A DNA stretch of 64,000 bases, taken from Acidobacteriota bacterium (GTDB taxonomy: Bacteria > Acidobacteriota > Terriglobia > Terriglobales > Acidobacteriaceae). The notes beneath the pieces are model-generated. The model worked only from the letters and a program-made list of their open reading frames with translations. It was not told the origin of the DNA and searched no databases. The stretch lies in contig JAJYVF010000018.1 in NCBI GenBank assembly GCA_021792135.1, positions 1-64,000 on the forward strand. Direction: 5' to 3'. Positions 26,507 to 35,236 of this stretch are shown piece by piece. A program made the translations under genes and the position numbers. The stretch's first letter is position 1. The number at the start of each line of letters is the position of its first letter.

Positions 26507-27496
26507 ATGTACAAAGCGTTTTTCAACCTGACGCGGAATCCATTTGACCTGACACCGGATCCGCGCTGTTTTGTGTCGACGCGGAGGCATAACGAGGCCC
26601 TGGCGGCACTCTACTACGGCGTTCGCTGGCATAAGGGATTCGTAGTGGTTACGGGCGAAGTGGGAACGGGAAAGACTCTGCTGCTGCGGTGCCTGCTGAA
26701 GCTGCTGAAAGAGAGCAAGGACATTGCCTACGCGTATTTGTTCAACAGCCGGCTCTCGCCGACGGAGTTCCTGCAGTACATCCTTTCGGATTTCGGGTTG
26801 CCGGCTTCGGGGAGAAACAAGAGCGAACTGCTGCTGGATCTGGGCCAGTTTCTGGTGTCGCGCGGATCGAAGAGGCTGACAACGGTGCTGATCGTCGATG
26901 AGGCGCATCATTTGTCGGACGAGATCCTGGAGGAAGTGCGCCTGCTGTCGAATCTGGAGACCACGGACGACAAGCTGCTGCAGATCGTACTGGTGGGACA
27001 GCCGGAACTGGACGAGAAGCTGGACTCGCTGGGCTTACGGCAGCTAAAGCAGAGGATCGCACTGCGTGCGCAGCTGGCTCCGCTGGACGAGGAAGAAACT
27101 CGGGCATACATCGAACGTCGTCTGCAGATTGCAGGGGCGGATCCAAAGCACGAGTCCATCTTTTCTGCGGGAGCGATCGCAGCTCTCTATCGGGAATCGG
27201 GAGGTCTGCCGCGACTGATCAACACAGTTGCGGAGAATGCCCTGATTGCTGCCTACGCAAGACAAATGCGGACTGTGACACCGGACATCATTGACGACGT
27301 GGCGAGGGAGTTTCGCCTTGGCATGGTAAGTGCGGGAGATTCCGATAAGACTCCCAACAACCGCGACATGGACGTACAAAGGGCTGCCAATATCCTTCTG
27401 GATCTCTTTGCGGCGCTGCGCAAGCCGCGCGCAGGAGACGCCGATCTGGATGTAGCCGTGGCCCTCGGGACGAGCGAAGATGAGCCATATATTTGA
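26507..27496 (+). CDS. ExeA-like AAA ATPase of exopolysaccharide loci
   Basis: A 329-residue ATPase. It begins MYKAFFNLTRNPFDLTPDPR, the typical ExeA/GspA opening. Walker A is GEVGTGKT with Lys56, Walker B is TVLIVDEAHH, and a sensor region QLKQRIALRAQL follows. This type regularly accompanies chain-length proteins and BY-kinases in exosortase/PEP-CTERM-type loci, where its precise function is unsettled. It lies six bases after the chain-length gene and overlaps the kinase gene by 17 bases, so coupled translation is likely. Confidence 0.88.
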   Translation: MYKAFFNLTRNPFDLTPDPRCFVSTRRHNEALAALYYGVRWHKGFVVVTGEVGTGKTLLLRCLLKLLKESKDIAYAYLFNSRLSPTEFLQYILSDFGLPASGRNKSELLLDLGQFLVSRGSKRLTTVLIVDEAHHLSDEILEEVRLLSNLETTDDKLLQIVLVGQPELDEKLDSLGLRQLKQRIALRAQLAPLDEEETRAYIERRLQIAGADPKHESIFSAGAIAALYRESGGLPRLINTVAENALIAAYARQMRTVTPDIIDDVAREFRLGMVSAGDSDKTPNNRDMDVQRAANILLDLFAALRKPRAGDADLDVAVALGTSEDEPYI

Positions 27497-28484
27497 CGCC
27501 CTGCAGCGGTCGCATGCGGAACATGGGGGGGCGGATGGGTCGTTGCAGTGTACCGCCACGGAACTGCTGGAGCGCGCCGAGCGGCAGGCTACTGCCACAT
27601 GGAAATCGGAGTCTCTGCCGGAGCAAACACCAGGAACTGAAATCGCGACCAGCGAATCTACCAGCTTCGGTGGTATTCGCGGTACCGGCACCTTCATCGA
27701 GGGCACTGCGGCCAGCGAACGAGCGGGGCTGGAGGCCGTCAGGGAAGTCTTCAGCCAGTTTCGCGAGATCGAGATATCCGTTTCCGCGCAGAGCCGGCTG
27801 GTGTGTCTGACCGACAAGGAAACTCCGCCCGCGGAAGCATTCCGGCTGCTCGGGGTCCGTCTTCGCCACCTGCGCGGCGACCAGATTGTCAAGAAACTGC
27901 TGGTTACCAGTACGGTTCCCCAGGAAGGAAAGAGCCTCTCTGCCGCAAACCTGGCGTGCACCCTGGGCTCGCGAGGCGAGCATAAGGTGCTCCTCCTCGA
28001 AGGCGATCTTCGGCGGCCATCCTTATCGCAGATGTTTGGCCTCAATGGCGTATCTGGTATCTCCGAGTGGCTGCAGGGAAAAGAAAATCTTGTTTCTACC
28101 ATCTGCCATCTGAAGGGGCCTGACATCTGGTTGCTGCCGGCGGGTAATCCACTGAAGAATCCGCTCGAATTTCTCCAGTCAGAAAAGCCGCTGGCGCTGA
28201 TCGATCAGCTGGCTGCCTGGTTCGACTGGGTCATCATCGATTCCCCTCCGGTGCTCCCCCTCGCCGATACGAGCGTCTGGGCGCACCTCGCCGATGGCAT
28301 CCTCCTGGTCGCCCGTCAGGGAACGACCGAGAAACGGCAGTTGCAGAGGGGCCTCGATGCGCTCGATCGGAACAAACTGATCGGCGCGATCATGAACTGT
28401 TCCAAAGTCTCTTCTTCTTCCGATTATTACTACTATGCAAAGCGCCCAGAAACCTCCGCCCCCTCCGCGCGATCCGCCTTGTAA
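27480..28484 (+). CDS. BY-kinase (CpsD/CapB-family tyrosine autokinase)
   Basis: A 334-residue cytoplasmic kinase that would act with the chain-length protein to control polymer export. The P-loop is VPQEGKS with Lys151; Walker A' is KVLLLEGDLRRPS and Walker B is WVIIDSPPVLPLAD. The C-terminus has the Tyr cluster DYYYYAKR expected for autophosphorylation. The first 110 residues are variable and rich in Ser, Thr and Glu. It is a separate gene from its Wzz-like activator, the layout usual in Firmicutes and in exosortase-type loci. Confidence 0.9.
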   Translation: MSHIFDALQRSHAEHGGADGSLQCTATELLERAERQATATWKSESLPEQTPGTEIATSESTSFGGIRGTGTFIEGTAASERAGLEAVREVFSQFREIEISVSAQSRLVCLTDKETPPAEAFRLLGVRLRHLRGDQIVKKLLVTSTVPQEGKSLSAANLACTLGSRGEHKVLLLEGDLRRPSLSQMFGLNGVSGISEWLQGKENLVSTICHLKGPDIWLLPAGNPLKNPLEFLQSEKPLALIDQLAAWFDWVIIDSPPVLPLADTSVWAHLADGILLVARQGTTEKRQLQRGLDALDRNKLIGAIMNCSKVSSSSDYYYYAKRPETSAPSARSAL

Positions 28485-28514
28485 TCATTGTTCTGCCGGG
28501 GAGTGAGTCCATAC

Positions 28515-29087
28515 ATGAAAATCAACGTTGAATCGACATGTCTGGGCGAGGTGGTTGTACTCGTTCCAGAAATCTTCCAGGATAGCCGGGGATTCTTCTC
28601 CGAAACTTTCCGCGCCGATCAGTTTGAGGAAATGGGCCTGCCGACGCATTTCGTTCAGGACAACCATTCGCGCTCGGCCAAGGGCGTGGTGCGAGGCCTG
28701 CACTTTCAGTGGGAACCGCCGATGGGCAAGCTGATGCGCGTGACCGCAGGCAGCGCCTTCCTCGTCGCTGTGGATATTCGCAAGGGATCACCGACTCTGG
28801 GCCGGTGGGTGGGCGTTGAAGCGAGTGCTTCGAATCGTCGCCAGGTCTGGGCGCCGGCCGGTTTCGCGCGCGGTTTCTGCGCTCTCGCCGACGGCACCGA
28901 AATCCAGTACAAATGCACCGGAATTTACAACAGCAAGGCAGAGTCGGGGATTCGCTGGAATGATCCCGAAATCGGAGTTGCGTGGCCGCTCACCGATGTC
29001 TCCGTTTCGGAGAAGGACAAGAACGCTCAGAGCCTGACCGAATGGCTCATGAGGCCCGAATCCGACAATTTTAAGTATTCAGTCTAA
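28515..29087 (+). CDS. rfbC: dTDP-4-dehydrorhamnose 3,5-epimerase-like protein
   Basis: A 190-residue cupin-fold sugar-nucleotide epimerase. Catalytic region KGVVRGLHFQ carries the active-site His, and FVQDNHSRSAKG, VAVDIRKGSPTLGRWVGV and VWAPAGFARGFCAL follow the family closely. The ATG at 28515 begins MKINVESTCLGEV. RfbD lies two genes on, but RfbA and RfbB are not in the window, so the precursor must be made elsewhere. The SDR gene between them leaves open a 6-deoxy sugar other than rhamnose. Confidence 0.88.
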   Translation: MKINVESTCLGEVVVLVPEIFQDSRGFFSETFRADQFEEMGLPTHFVQDNHSRSAKGVVRGLHFQWEPPMGKLMRVTAGSAFLVAVDIRKGSPTLGRWVGVEASASNRRQVWAPAGFARGFCALADGTEIQYKCTGIYNSKAESGIRWNDPEIGVAWPLTDVSVSEKDKNAQSLTEWLMRPESDNFKYSV

Positions 29088-29114
29088 CCGCGCAACACTC
29101 CGGAGTTGAATCCC

Positions 29115-30104
29115 ATGAGATTATTGATTGCCGGTGGCGCCGGCTACCTGGGCTCCGTACTGATCCCGAAACTGCTGGAACGGAGCTACAAAGTTGATGT
29201 CGTTGACCTTTTCTGGTTTGGTAATCACCTGCCCCGCCAGGTCGGCATTCTCAACAAAGACATCTTCCAGCTGACGGTTGACGATCTGGCTGCCTATGAT
29301 CAGGTTGTCTTTCTTGCCGGTTTATCCAATGACCCGATGGCGGAGTATTCGCCGAGCAAGAACTTCATCTTCAACGCGGCAGCGCCCGCGTATCTTGCTT
29401 ACATCGCCAAACTGGCGAAGGTCCGGCGGTATATTTATGCTTCGTCCTGCTCCGTATACGGATATACCGAGAACGAACTCTACGATGAGAGCCGCCCGGC
29501 CAGCTCAAACTATCCTTACGGCATTTCGAAGCTGCAGGGCGAGCAGGCTGTGATGCAGATGATGAGCGATGAATTCTCCGTCATCTCGCTGCGCAAAGGA
29601 ACGATCTCCGGATACAGCCCTCGCATGCGCCTCGACCTGATCATCAACACGATGTTCAAGAGCGCGATGCGCGATCACACCATCACGGTCAACAACCCGT
29701 CGATCTGGAGGCCGATCCTCAGCATCGAGGACGCCGCCACCGCCTACATTCGCGCTGTCGAAGCCAACGAGCGGATCTCGGGCATTTTCAATCTGGCCTC
29801 CGGCAATTACACCGTCGGCGAGGTTGCGGATCTTGTGAAAGCTGCAATGCAAGAGCGGATGGATCTTCGGGTCAATCTGAACATCAAGCATATTCACGAT
29901 TTTCGCAATTACAAGGTCAGCACCGAAAAGGCTGCGAATGTGCTGAGCTTCCATCCGGTCGGGAACATCAAGTCCATTGTCGATAATCTCATCGACAACG
30001 TCGATAAGTTCCGCGACTGGGACAATCCCGCGTATGCGAATATCCAGTGCTTCCGGGCCATCGAGAAGGAGATCGAAGTTCACAACATGGTGGGTGCGAT
30101 ATGA
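29115..30104 (+). CDS. NAD-dependent sugar epimerase/dehydratase (extended SDR)
   Basis: A 329-residue nucleotide-sugar SDR. The NAD-binding motif GGAGYLGS is at the N-terminus, and the catalytic YGISK follows an SSCSVYG segment. The FLAGLSNDPM segment is shared with the SDR at 60424-61476, so the two are paralogues. A GGAG lies nine bases before ATG 29115. It lies between rfbC and rfbD and overlaps rfbD by four bases, so it acts in the same deoxysugar pathway; the exact reaction (epimerisation or 4,6-dehydration) cannot be told. Confidence 0.85.
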   Translation: MRLLIAGGAGYLGSVLIPKLLERSYKVDVVDLFWFGNHLPRQVGILNKDIFQLTVDDLAAYDQVVFLAGLSNDPMAEYSPSKNFIFNAAAPAYLAYIAKLAKVRRYIYASSCSVYGYTENELYDESRPASSNYPYGISKLQGEQAVMQMMSDEFSVISLRKGTISGYSPRMRLDLIINTMFKSAMRDHTITVNNPSIWRPILSIEDAATAYIRAVEANERISGIFNLASGNYTVGEVADLVKAAMQERMDLRVNLNIKHIHDFRNYKVSTEKAANVLSFHPVGNIKSIVDNLIDNVDKFRDWDNPAYANIQCFRAIEKEIEVHNMVGAI

Positions 30105-30991
30105 AGGTGGCCGTAGCAGGAGCCAATGGGCAGCTGGGCGCCGATGTCGCAGCAGCATTTCGGGAGCGTGGCGACACGGTGGTTCCGCTGACCCATGAGG
30201 ATATGGAGCTGTCGAGCCTGGAGTCGGTCCGGAACTGTCTCGGCGGGTCCGGAGTCGAGGTGGTTGTCAATACCGCGGCGATGCATCATGTGGAGAGATG
30301 CGAGGCCGATCCGGAGCGGGCGTGGCTGGTGAACGGACTGGGCGCCCGCAATCTCGCCGAGGTTACGCGGGGCAGCGGCGCCACGCTGGTTCACGTGAGC
30401 ACCGACTATGTTTTCGACGGAACGAAGGGGCAGCCCTATGTGGAGACCGATGCGCCGCTTCCGCTGAACGTCTACGGCAACACCAAGCTGGCAGGCGAAT
30501 ACTTCGTCAGAACACTGAACCCTCGGCACTTTGTGCTGCGTACCTCGGGCCTTTATGGCACGAATCCGTGCCGGGCCAAGGGCGGCCGCAATTTTGTCGA
30601 TCTGATGCTGAAGCTCGGGCAGGAACGCGGGAAGGTGCGCGTGGTGGACAGCGAATTCGTCAGTCCCACATCCACGGCGGAGCTGGCGCGGCAGATCGTG
30701 GTTGTCAGCAGCTCCGAGGCGTTCGGACTCTACCATGCGACGGCGGAAGGCAGTTGCTCCTGGTATGAATTCGCAAAAGAGATTTTTTCCCTGGCGGGAA
30801 TGATGGTCCAGGTCGAGGTGGCCTCACCTTCGGAATTTCTCGCGAAGGTGCCGCGCCCGCTGTACTCCGTGCTCGAAAACAAGAGACTGAAGGAAAATCG
30901 GCTCAATGTGTTCAGGCCCTGGCAGACGGCTCTCGCCGAGTATCTGACCGCTATCCGCGAGAGGCTGAGCGCGCAGATGCTGCCGGCCTGA
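30101..30991 (+). CDS. rfbD: dTDP-4-dehydrorhamnose reductase-like protein
   Basis: A 296-residue SDR of the RmlD type that reduces the 4-keto group of a dTDP-deoxysugar. Motifs are VAGANGQLG (NADPH binding), NTAAMHHVERCEADPE, HVSTDYVFDGTKG and YGNTKLAGE (catalytic Tyr and Lys), then RTSGLYG. It starts within the stop of the previous SDR (ATGA overlap). AMHHV replaces the more common AYTxVD, a small deviation near the active site. Confidence 0.87.
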   Translation: MKVAVAGANGQLGADVAAAFRERGDTVVPLTHEDMELSSLESVRNCLGGSGVEVVVNTAAMHHVERCEADPERAWLVNGLGARNLAEVTRGSGATLVHVSTDYVFDGTKGQPYVETDAPLPLNVYGNTKLAGEYFVRTLNPRHFVLRTSGLYGTNPCRAKGGRNFVDLMLKLGQERGKVRVVDSEFVSPTSTAELARQIVVVSSSEAFGLYHATAEGSCSWYEFAKEIFSLAGMMVQVEVASPSEFLAKVPRPLYSVLENKRLKENRLNVFRPWQTALAEYLTAIRERLSAQMLPA

Positions 30992-30997
30992 TCAACG

Positions 30998-31022
30998 GAC
31001 CGGCCCTTCCCGATGGCCGGTC
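30998..31022 (+). terminator. Hairpin after rfbD, possible terminator
   Basis: GACCGGCC (30998-31005) and GGCCGGTC (31015-31022) form a perfect eight-base-pair stem with a nine-base loop, seven bases after the rfbD stop. The following tctctccgttt is only weakly U-rich, so termination would be partial and could be overridden by the UpxY antitermination factor. Confidence 0.45.
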
Positions 31023-31173
31023 TCTCCGTTTAGGAAACCCAACTCCCCCGGTTCACCTCTGCGATCGGCGTGCTGGCATCGAGGCCACCGCAGCGAGTGG
31101 CGCTGAAGAGGTCAGAACTGCCTTGCTGCATCCTGCCGTCAGGAAAATTGCCCAGACGTAAAGGAGATGTTCC

Positions 31174-32322
31174 GTGAGTGTGCGAGTTCCAGGTGAAAAG
31201 ACGAGATCGAGTTTCTCCATAGATCCCCCCAGTGCCGATGTGGAGCGCATTACGCTCAGCGAAGAGGGCTTCCGGCGCATGCTCGCAATTGAACGGAAGC
31301 GCACCGAGCGCACCCGCGAGCCCTTTTTGCTGATGCTGCTCGAAGCCGGAGAAGACAGCGGATCGGAGTGGCGGAACAGAGCGCTGGACAGCGTGATCAC
31401 CGCCCTGCAGGCCGCAACCCGGGAGACGGATGTCATCGGGTGGTACAAGGAGCGGGTCACCATCGGTGTCGTGTTTACCGGCCTTTCGGACAGCGATCGG
31501 AATTCCGTGCTGAGCACGATCCTGACCCGTGTCAGCAATACGCTGCGTGGTGAACTGACGATCGAGCAGTTCAGCCGCTTCAGCGTCTCCTTCCACTTCT
31601 TTCCTGATGATTGGGATGATGAGAATCCCGAGGGCCCGAGCAATCCGGCTCTCTATCCGGACCTTCTTCATCCTGCCGACCGGAAGCGTTCCCTGCTGGC
31701 CATTAAGCGCGCCATGGATGTGGTGGGAAGCCTGATATTGATTTTCTCCTTCCTGCCGGTTCTTCTGATCATCGCCGCGGCGGTGCGGGCCACCTCCAGA
31801 GGCCCCGTGTTCTTTCGGCAACAGCGTGTCGGCCAGTTTGGGCGCAACTTTACTTTTCTGAAGTTCCGGTCCATGTACGTCGGAAACGACCACAGCGTTC
31901 ACCGGGAGTACGTGAAGAAGCTGATTGCCGGCGAGGCGGACCGCATTGCGGCGAATGGAAGCAAAGAGGGCGTATACAAGCTTGCCAACGACAAGCGGAT
32001 CACCCCACTGGGCAAGTTTCTGCGCAAAACCAGCCTGGACGAGCTGCCGCAGTTTTTCAACGTTCTGCGCGGAGATATGTCGCTGGTCGGCCCGCGGCCT
32101 CCGATCCCTTATGAACTGGCCGCCTATCAGACCTGGCATCGCCGGCGGCTGCTGCAGGTCAAGCCGGGCATCACCGGTCTGTGGCAGGTTACCGGGCGCA
32201 GCCGCGTGAAGTTCGACGACATGGTTCGTCTCGATCTTCGCTATGCCACCTGCTGGTCGCCCTGGCTCGACCTGAAAATCCTGCTGCGCACGCCCGTAGC
32301 AGTCATCAAAGGCGCTTACTGA
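31174..32322 (+). CDS. Initiating sugar transferase with N-terminal degenerate GGDEF-like domain
   Basis: A 382-residue polyprenyl-phosphate glycosyl-1-phosphate transferase (bacterial sugar transferase, WbaP/EpsL class) that loads the first sugar onto undecaprenyl phosphate. The catalytic part begins at about 175: KRAMDVVGSLILIFSFLPV (membrane helix), FFRQQRVGQFGRNFTFLKFRSM, FLRKTSLDELPQFFNVLRGD, SLVGPRPP and PGITGLWQVTGRS. Residues 20-150 look like a GGDEF-type fold without its active site; TDVIGWYKERVTIGVVF stands where RYGGDEF would be. This replaces the usual multi-helix N-terminus. The start is GTG at 31174, after AAGGAG. Confidence 0.88.
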   Translation: MSVRVPGEKTRSSFSIDPPSADVERITLSEEGFRRMLAIERKRTERTREPFLLMLLEAGEDSGSEWRNRALDSVITALQAATRETDVIGWYKERVTIGVVFTGLSDSDRNSVLSTILTRVSNTLRGELTIEQFSRFSVSFHFFPDDWDDENPEGPSNPALYPDLLHPADRKRSLLAIKRAMDVVGSLILIFSFLPVLLIIAAAVRATSRGPVFFRQQRVGQFGRNFTFLKFRSMYVGNDHSVHREYVKKLIAGEADRIAANGSKEGVYKLANDKRITPLGKFLRKTSLDELPQFFNVLRGDMSLVGPRPPIPYELAAYQTWHRRRLLQVKPGITGLWQVTGRSRVKFDDMVRLDLRYATCWSPWLDLKILLRTPVAVIKGAY

Positions 32323-32426
32323 CTTGAAGCCCTCGCTTCAGGAACAGCCCCGTAGCCTGCGGCAGTCCTGGCCGATCCCCCCGGAAGTTCATTCTTAACG
32401 GCGTCAATGAACGCGGTGAACTGATC

Positions 32427-33425
32427 GTGAACTTTGGTGTTATTGGTTTCGGATATTGGGGCCCCAATGTGGTGAGAAATCTCACCAGCCTGGACGGGTC
32501 GCAGGTGCTGGCGATTGCGGAGCTGAGTCCGACGGCGCGGAAGCGGGCCCAGAAGGCGTATCCCGGGATCCATGTCACGGCAGATGTTTCGGATCTGATG
32601 AAATCTCCGGACATCGATGCGATCGCCGTCATCACTCCGGTGTGGACCCATTACGAACTGGCGAAGGCCGCTATCGAGAACGGCAAGCATGTCTTCGTGG
32701 AGAAACCGTTCACCAGCACGACTGCTCAGGGGGAAAAGCTGATTGAGCTGGCGCAGCGCAAAAACCTCAGAATCATGGTCGATCACACCTTCCTCTTCAC
32801 GGGAGCGGTGAAAAAGATCGCTTCCCTGCTCGGGGAAGGGACCCTGGGCAAGCTCTATTACTACGACTCCACTCGGGTGAATCTCGGCCTCTTTCAGCAC
32901 GACATTAACGTGCTGTGGGACCTCGCCCCGCATGACCTGTCCATCATGGACTACCTCATCAATGCCAGCCCGGAAGCGATCGTAGCCACCGGACAGAAAC
33001 ATCTGAACTGTCACGAAGACATTGCCTTCATGACGCTGTATTTTCCGGAAAAGGTGATCGCTCATATCAACGTGAACTGGCTCTCGCCGGTGAAGGTCCG
33101 CACCACCCTGATCGGCGGAGAGAAGCGGATGCTGGTCTGGAACGACCTGGAGGCTGACGAGAAGGTCAAGATCTACGACAAGGGCGTGAACATCACGAAT
33201 CGGGAAGGAGTCTACGAGCTTCTGGTCAGCTATCGCTCGGGGGATATGTGGGCTCCTCAGCTGGAGCAGGTGGAGGCACTTCGCCAGGAACTGAGCTACT
33301 TCGTCGACTGCATCGATAACGGCAAAGATCCTCACAACGATGGCTGCGCGGGGCTGCGGGTAGTCAGGATGCTGGAGGCAGCGACCGATTCTCTGAACAA
33401 GAATGGAGCTCTGGTTTATCTGTGA
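32427..33425 (+). CDS. Gfo/Idh/MocA-family UDP-sugar 3-dehydrogenase-like (WlbA-like)
   Basis: A 332-residue cytoplasmic oxidoreductase. The nucleotide-binding motif is GVIGFGYWGPNVVRN, the catalytic motif KHVFVEKPFTST, and the substrate domain includes MVDHTFLFTGAVKKI and WDLAPHDLSIMDYL. Unlike the protein at 12145 it has no signal peptide. Followed directly by an acetyltransferase (four-base overlap, GTGA) and a DegT aminotransferase, it fits WlbA, which oxidises C3 of a UDP-GlcNAc-uronic acid before transamination and acetylation. A GTG start at 32427 is used. Substrate is inferred from context. Confidence 0.83.
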   Translation: MNFGVIGFGYWGPNVVRNLTSLDGSQVLAIAELSPTARKRAQKAYPGIHVTADVSDLMKSPDIDAIAVITPVWTHYELAKAAIENGKHVFVEKPFTSTTAQGEKLIELAQRKNLRIMVDHTFLFTGAVKKIASLLGEGTLGKLYYYDSTRVNLGLFQHDINVLWDLAPHDLSIMDYLINASPEAIVATGQKHLNCHEDIAFMTLYFPEKVIAHINVNWLSPVKVRTTLIGGEKRMLVWNDLEADEKVKIYDKGVNITNREGVYELLVSYRSGDMWAPQLEQVEALRQELSYFVDCIDNGKDPHNDGCAGLRVVRMLEAATDSLNKNGALVYL

Positions 33426-33898
33426 ATTCCTGGAACTGCATTGCGGATGACGTGAAGCTCGGGGTCGGTATCCGGCTTGCGCAATTCATCAACCTTTATG
33501 GATGTTCCATCGGCGACGAAACCAAGATCGGCGCCTTCGTTGAAATCCAGAAGAACGCCTCGGTCGGCCGCCGCTGCAAAATCTCGAGCCATACCTTTAT
33601 CTGTGAAGGCGTAGTCATTGAGGACAATGTATTCGTCGGCCATGGGGTGATGTTCACCAACGATGGTTTCCCGCGGGCTACGACCGGCGATGGGAAGCTG
33701 CAGACCGAGGCCGACTGGAAAGTGGCGCCAACACGGGTGAGGACAGGCGCTTCGATTGGATCGGGCGCCACGATTCTCCCCAATCTCAGCATCGGTGAAA
33801 GCGCCATGGTCGGCGCCGGCAGTGTTGTGACCAAAGACGTTCCCCCTCACTCCGTCGTGGCGGGTAACCCTGCCCGCGTTCTGCGCTACTTGAAATAG
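33422..33898 (+). CDS. Hexapeptide-repeat N-acetyltransferase (WlbB-like)
   Basis: A 158-residue left-handed beta-helix acyltransferase. Hexapeptide-type turns run through the protein (INLYGCSIGDETKIGAFVEI, CEGVVIEDNVFVGHGVMF, GASIGSGATILPNLSIGESA), with the usual close VVTKDVPPHSVVAGNPAR. GTG 33422 overlaps the stop of the dehydrogenase gene. With its neighbours it most likely acetylates a 3-amino group of a UDP-amino sugar. Confidence 0.85.
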   Translation: MNSWNCIADDVKLGVGIRLAQFINLYGCSIGDETKIGAFVEIQKNASVGRRCKISSHTFICEGVVIEDNVFVGHGVMFTNDGFPRATTGDGKLQTEADWKVAPTRVRTGASIGSGATILPNLSIGESAMVGAGSVVTKDVPPHSVVAGNPARVLRYLK

Positions 33899-33912
33899 GA
33901 AAGAGGAAGAAA

Positions 33913-35154
33913 ATGGCCGCGGTCGATGTAATTCCGTTTCTTGATCTGGTCACCCCCCATCTGCAGATGGAGGAGGAACTCATCACTGTGTTCCGCATGG
34001 CTCTGCACTCCGGCGGTTTTATCGGCGGTCCGGTCATCGGGTCCTTTGAGAGGTCCTTCGCCGATTTTTGCGAGGCAGGGGAGGCGGTGGCGGTCAGCAG
34101 TGGCACCGACGCTTTGCGCTTCGCGCTGATGGCGGGCGGTGTGCTGGCCGGGGATGTGGTGGTGACCGTGCCGCACACGTTCATCGCAACCACGGAAGCC
34201 ATCACGCAGGCGGGGGCGCTGCCGGAATTCGTCGACATCGACGAGCGGACCTACAACCTTTCTGTCGCGAAGCTGCGGGAGTATCTGCAGCACGGATGCC
34301 GCCGCAACAGCGCGGGAAGGCTGATCAGCTGCCGTAGCGGACGTCCGGTGACCGCAGTCGTTCCCGTTCATCTTTACGGCCAGATGGCTGACATGGACCC
34401 CATTCTGGAGCTGGCGGATGAGTTCGGTCTGGTCGTCATCGAGGACGCCTGTCAGGCGCATGGTGCGGAGTATTTTTCCTCAAAGTCCGATCGCTGGATG
34501 AAGGCAGGCTCTGTGGGACGCGCCGCGGCCTTCAGCTTCTATCCCGGTAAGAACCTTGGTGCCTGTGGTGAAGGCGGCGCCGTTACGACCAATGATCCGG
34601 AGATTGCAGAGAAAATCCGGGTTCTGCGCGATCACGGCCAGGCGAAGAAGTATTATCACGACCTCGAAGGCTACAACGGCCGGCTGGATGCGATCCAGGC
34701 CGGGCTGCTGGAGGCCAAGCTGGCCTATCTCGGCGAGTGGAACGCGCAGCGTCGCGAGCGCGCCAGCAGCTATAACCGTCTTCTGACCGGGAAGTCAGCA
34801 GTTATCTGTCCCTGGGAGCCGCAGTGGTCCCGCGCTGTGTATCACCTGTATGTCGTTCGCACTCCTCATCGTGACGCGCTCATCGATCACCTGAAGGGCG
34901 CGGGCATCGGTACCGGGATCCACTACCCGGTCCCGCTGCACCAGCAGAAAGCCTATCGCTTCCTCCACTATCGTCCCGAGGAGTTTCCGGTCGCGTCGCG
35001 CGTGGCCACCGAGATCGTGTCACTGCCGATGTTCCCGCAGCTCACGCTCGAGCAGCAGGAAAGAGTGGCCGAGGAGATCCTCGCCTTCTGCTCCGCTCTC
35101 GAGAGCCCGCTGAAACCGGAAATGGAGACGGTTCTGGCGGCAGCGATATCGTGA
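33913..35154 (+). CDS. DegT/DnrJ/EryC1 sugar aminotransferase (WlbC-like)
   Basis: A 413-residue PLP-dependent enzyme that puts an amino group on a keto-sugar nucleotide. Motifs are AVSSGTDALRFAL, VVTVPHTFIATTEAI, VIEDACQAHGAEY (PLP-contacting Asp) and SFYPGKNLGACGEGG (Lys forming the Schiff base). An insert of about 15 residues (CRRNSAGRLISCRSGRP) lies before VTAVVPVHLYG. It completes a dehydrogenase/acetyltransferase/aminotransferase trio for a 3-acetamido sugar or uronic acid. AGGAAAGAGGAAG precedes the start. Confidence 0.9.
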   Translation: MAAVDVIPFLDLVTPHLQMEEELITVFRMALHSGGFIGGPVIGSFERSFADFCEAGEAVAVSSGTDALRFALMAGGVLAGDVVVTVPHTFIATTEAITQAGALPEFVDIDERTYNLSVAKLREYLQHGCRRNSAGRLISCRSGRPVTAVVPVHLYGQMADMDPILELADEFGLVVIEDACQAHGAEYFSSKSDRWMKAGSVGRAAAFSFYPGKNLGACGEGGAVTTNDPEIAEKIRVLRDHGQAKKYYHDLEGYNGRLDAIQAGLLEAKLAYLGEWNAQRRERASSYNRLLTGKSAVICPWEPQWSRAVYHLYVVRTPHRDALIDHLKGAGIGTGIHYPVPLHQQKAYRFLHYRPEEFPVASRVATEIVSLPMFPQLTLEQQERVAEEILAFCSALESPLKPEMETVLAAAIS

Positions 35155-35236
35155 ACCGAACCGCAGAAACGACGCGAAGAATTCATCGTCCCTCGGATCG
35201 CATGATTCCCACTATTCACGGATCGCCCCTTGCACG

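Noticed and set aside
25595-26911. 438-codon minus-strand frame
   Set aside because: It runs antisense through the chain-length and ATPase genes and across their boundary; no family features.
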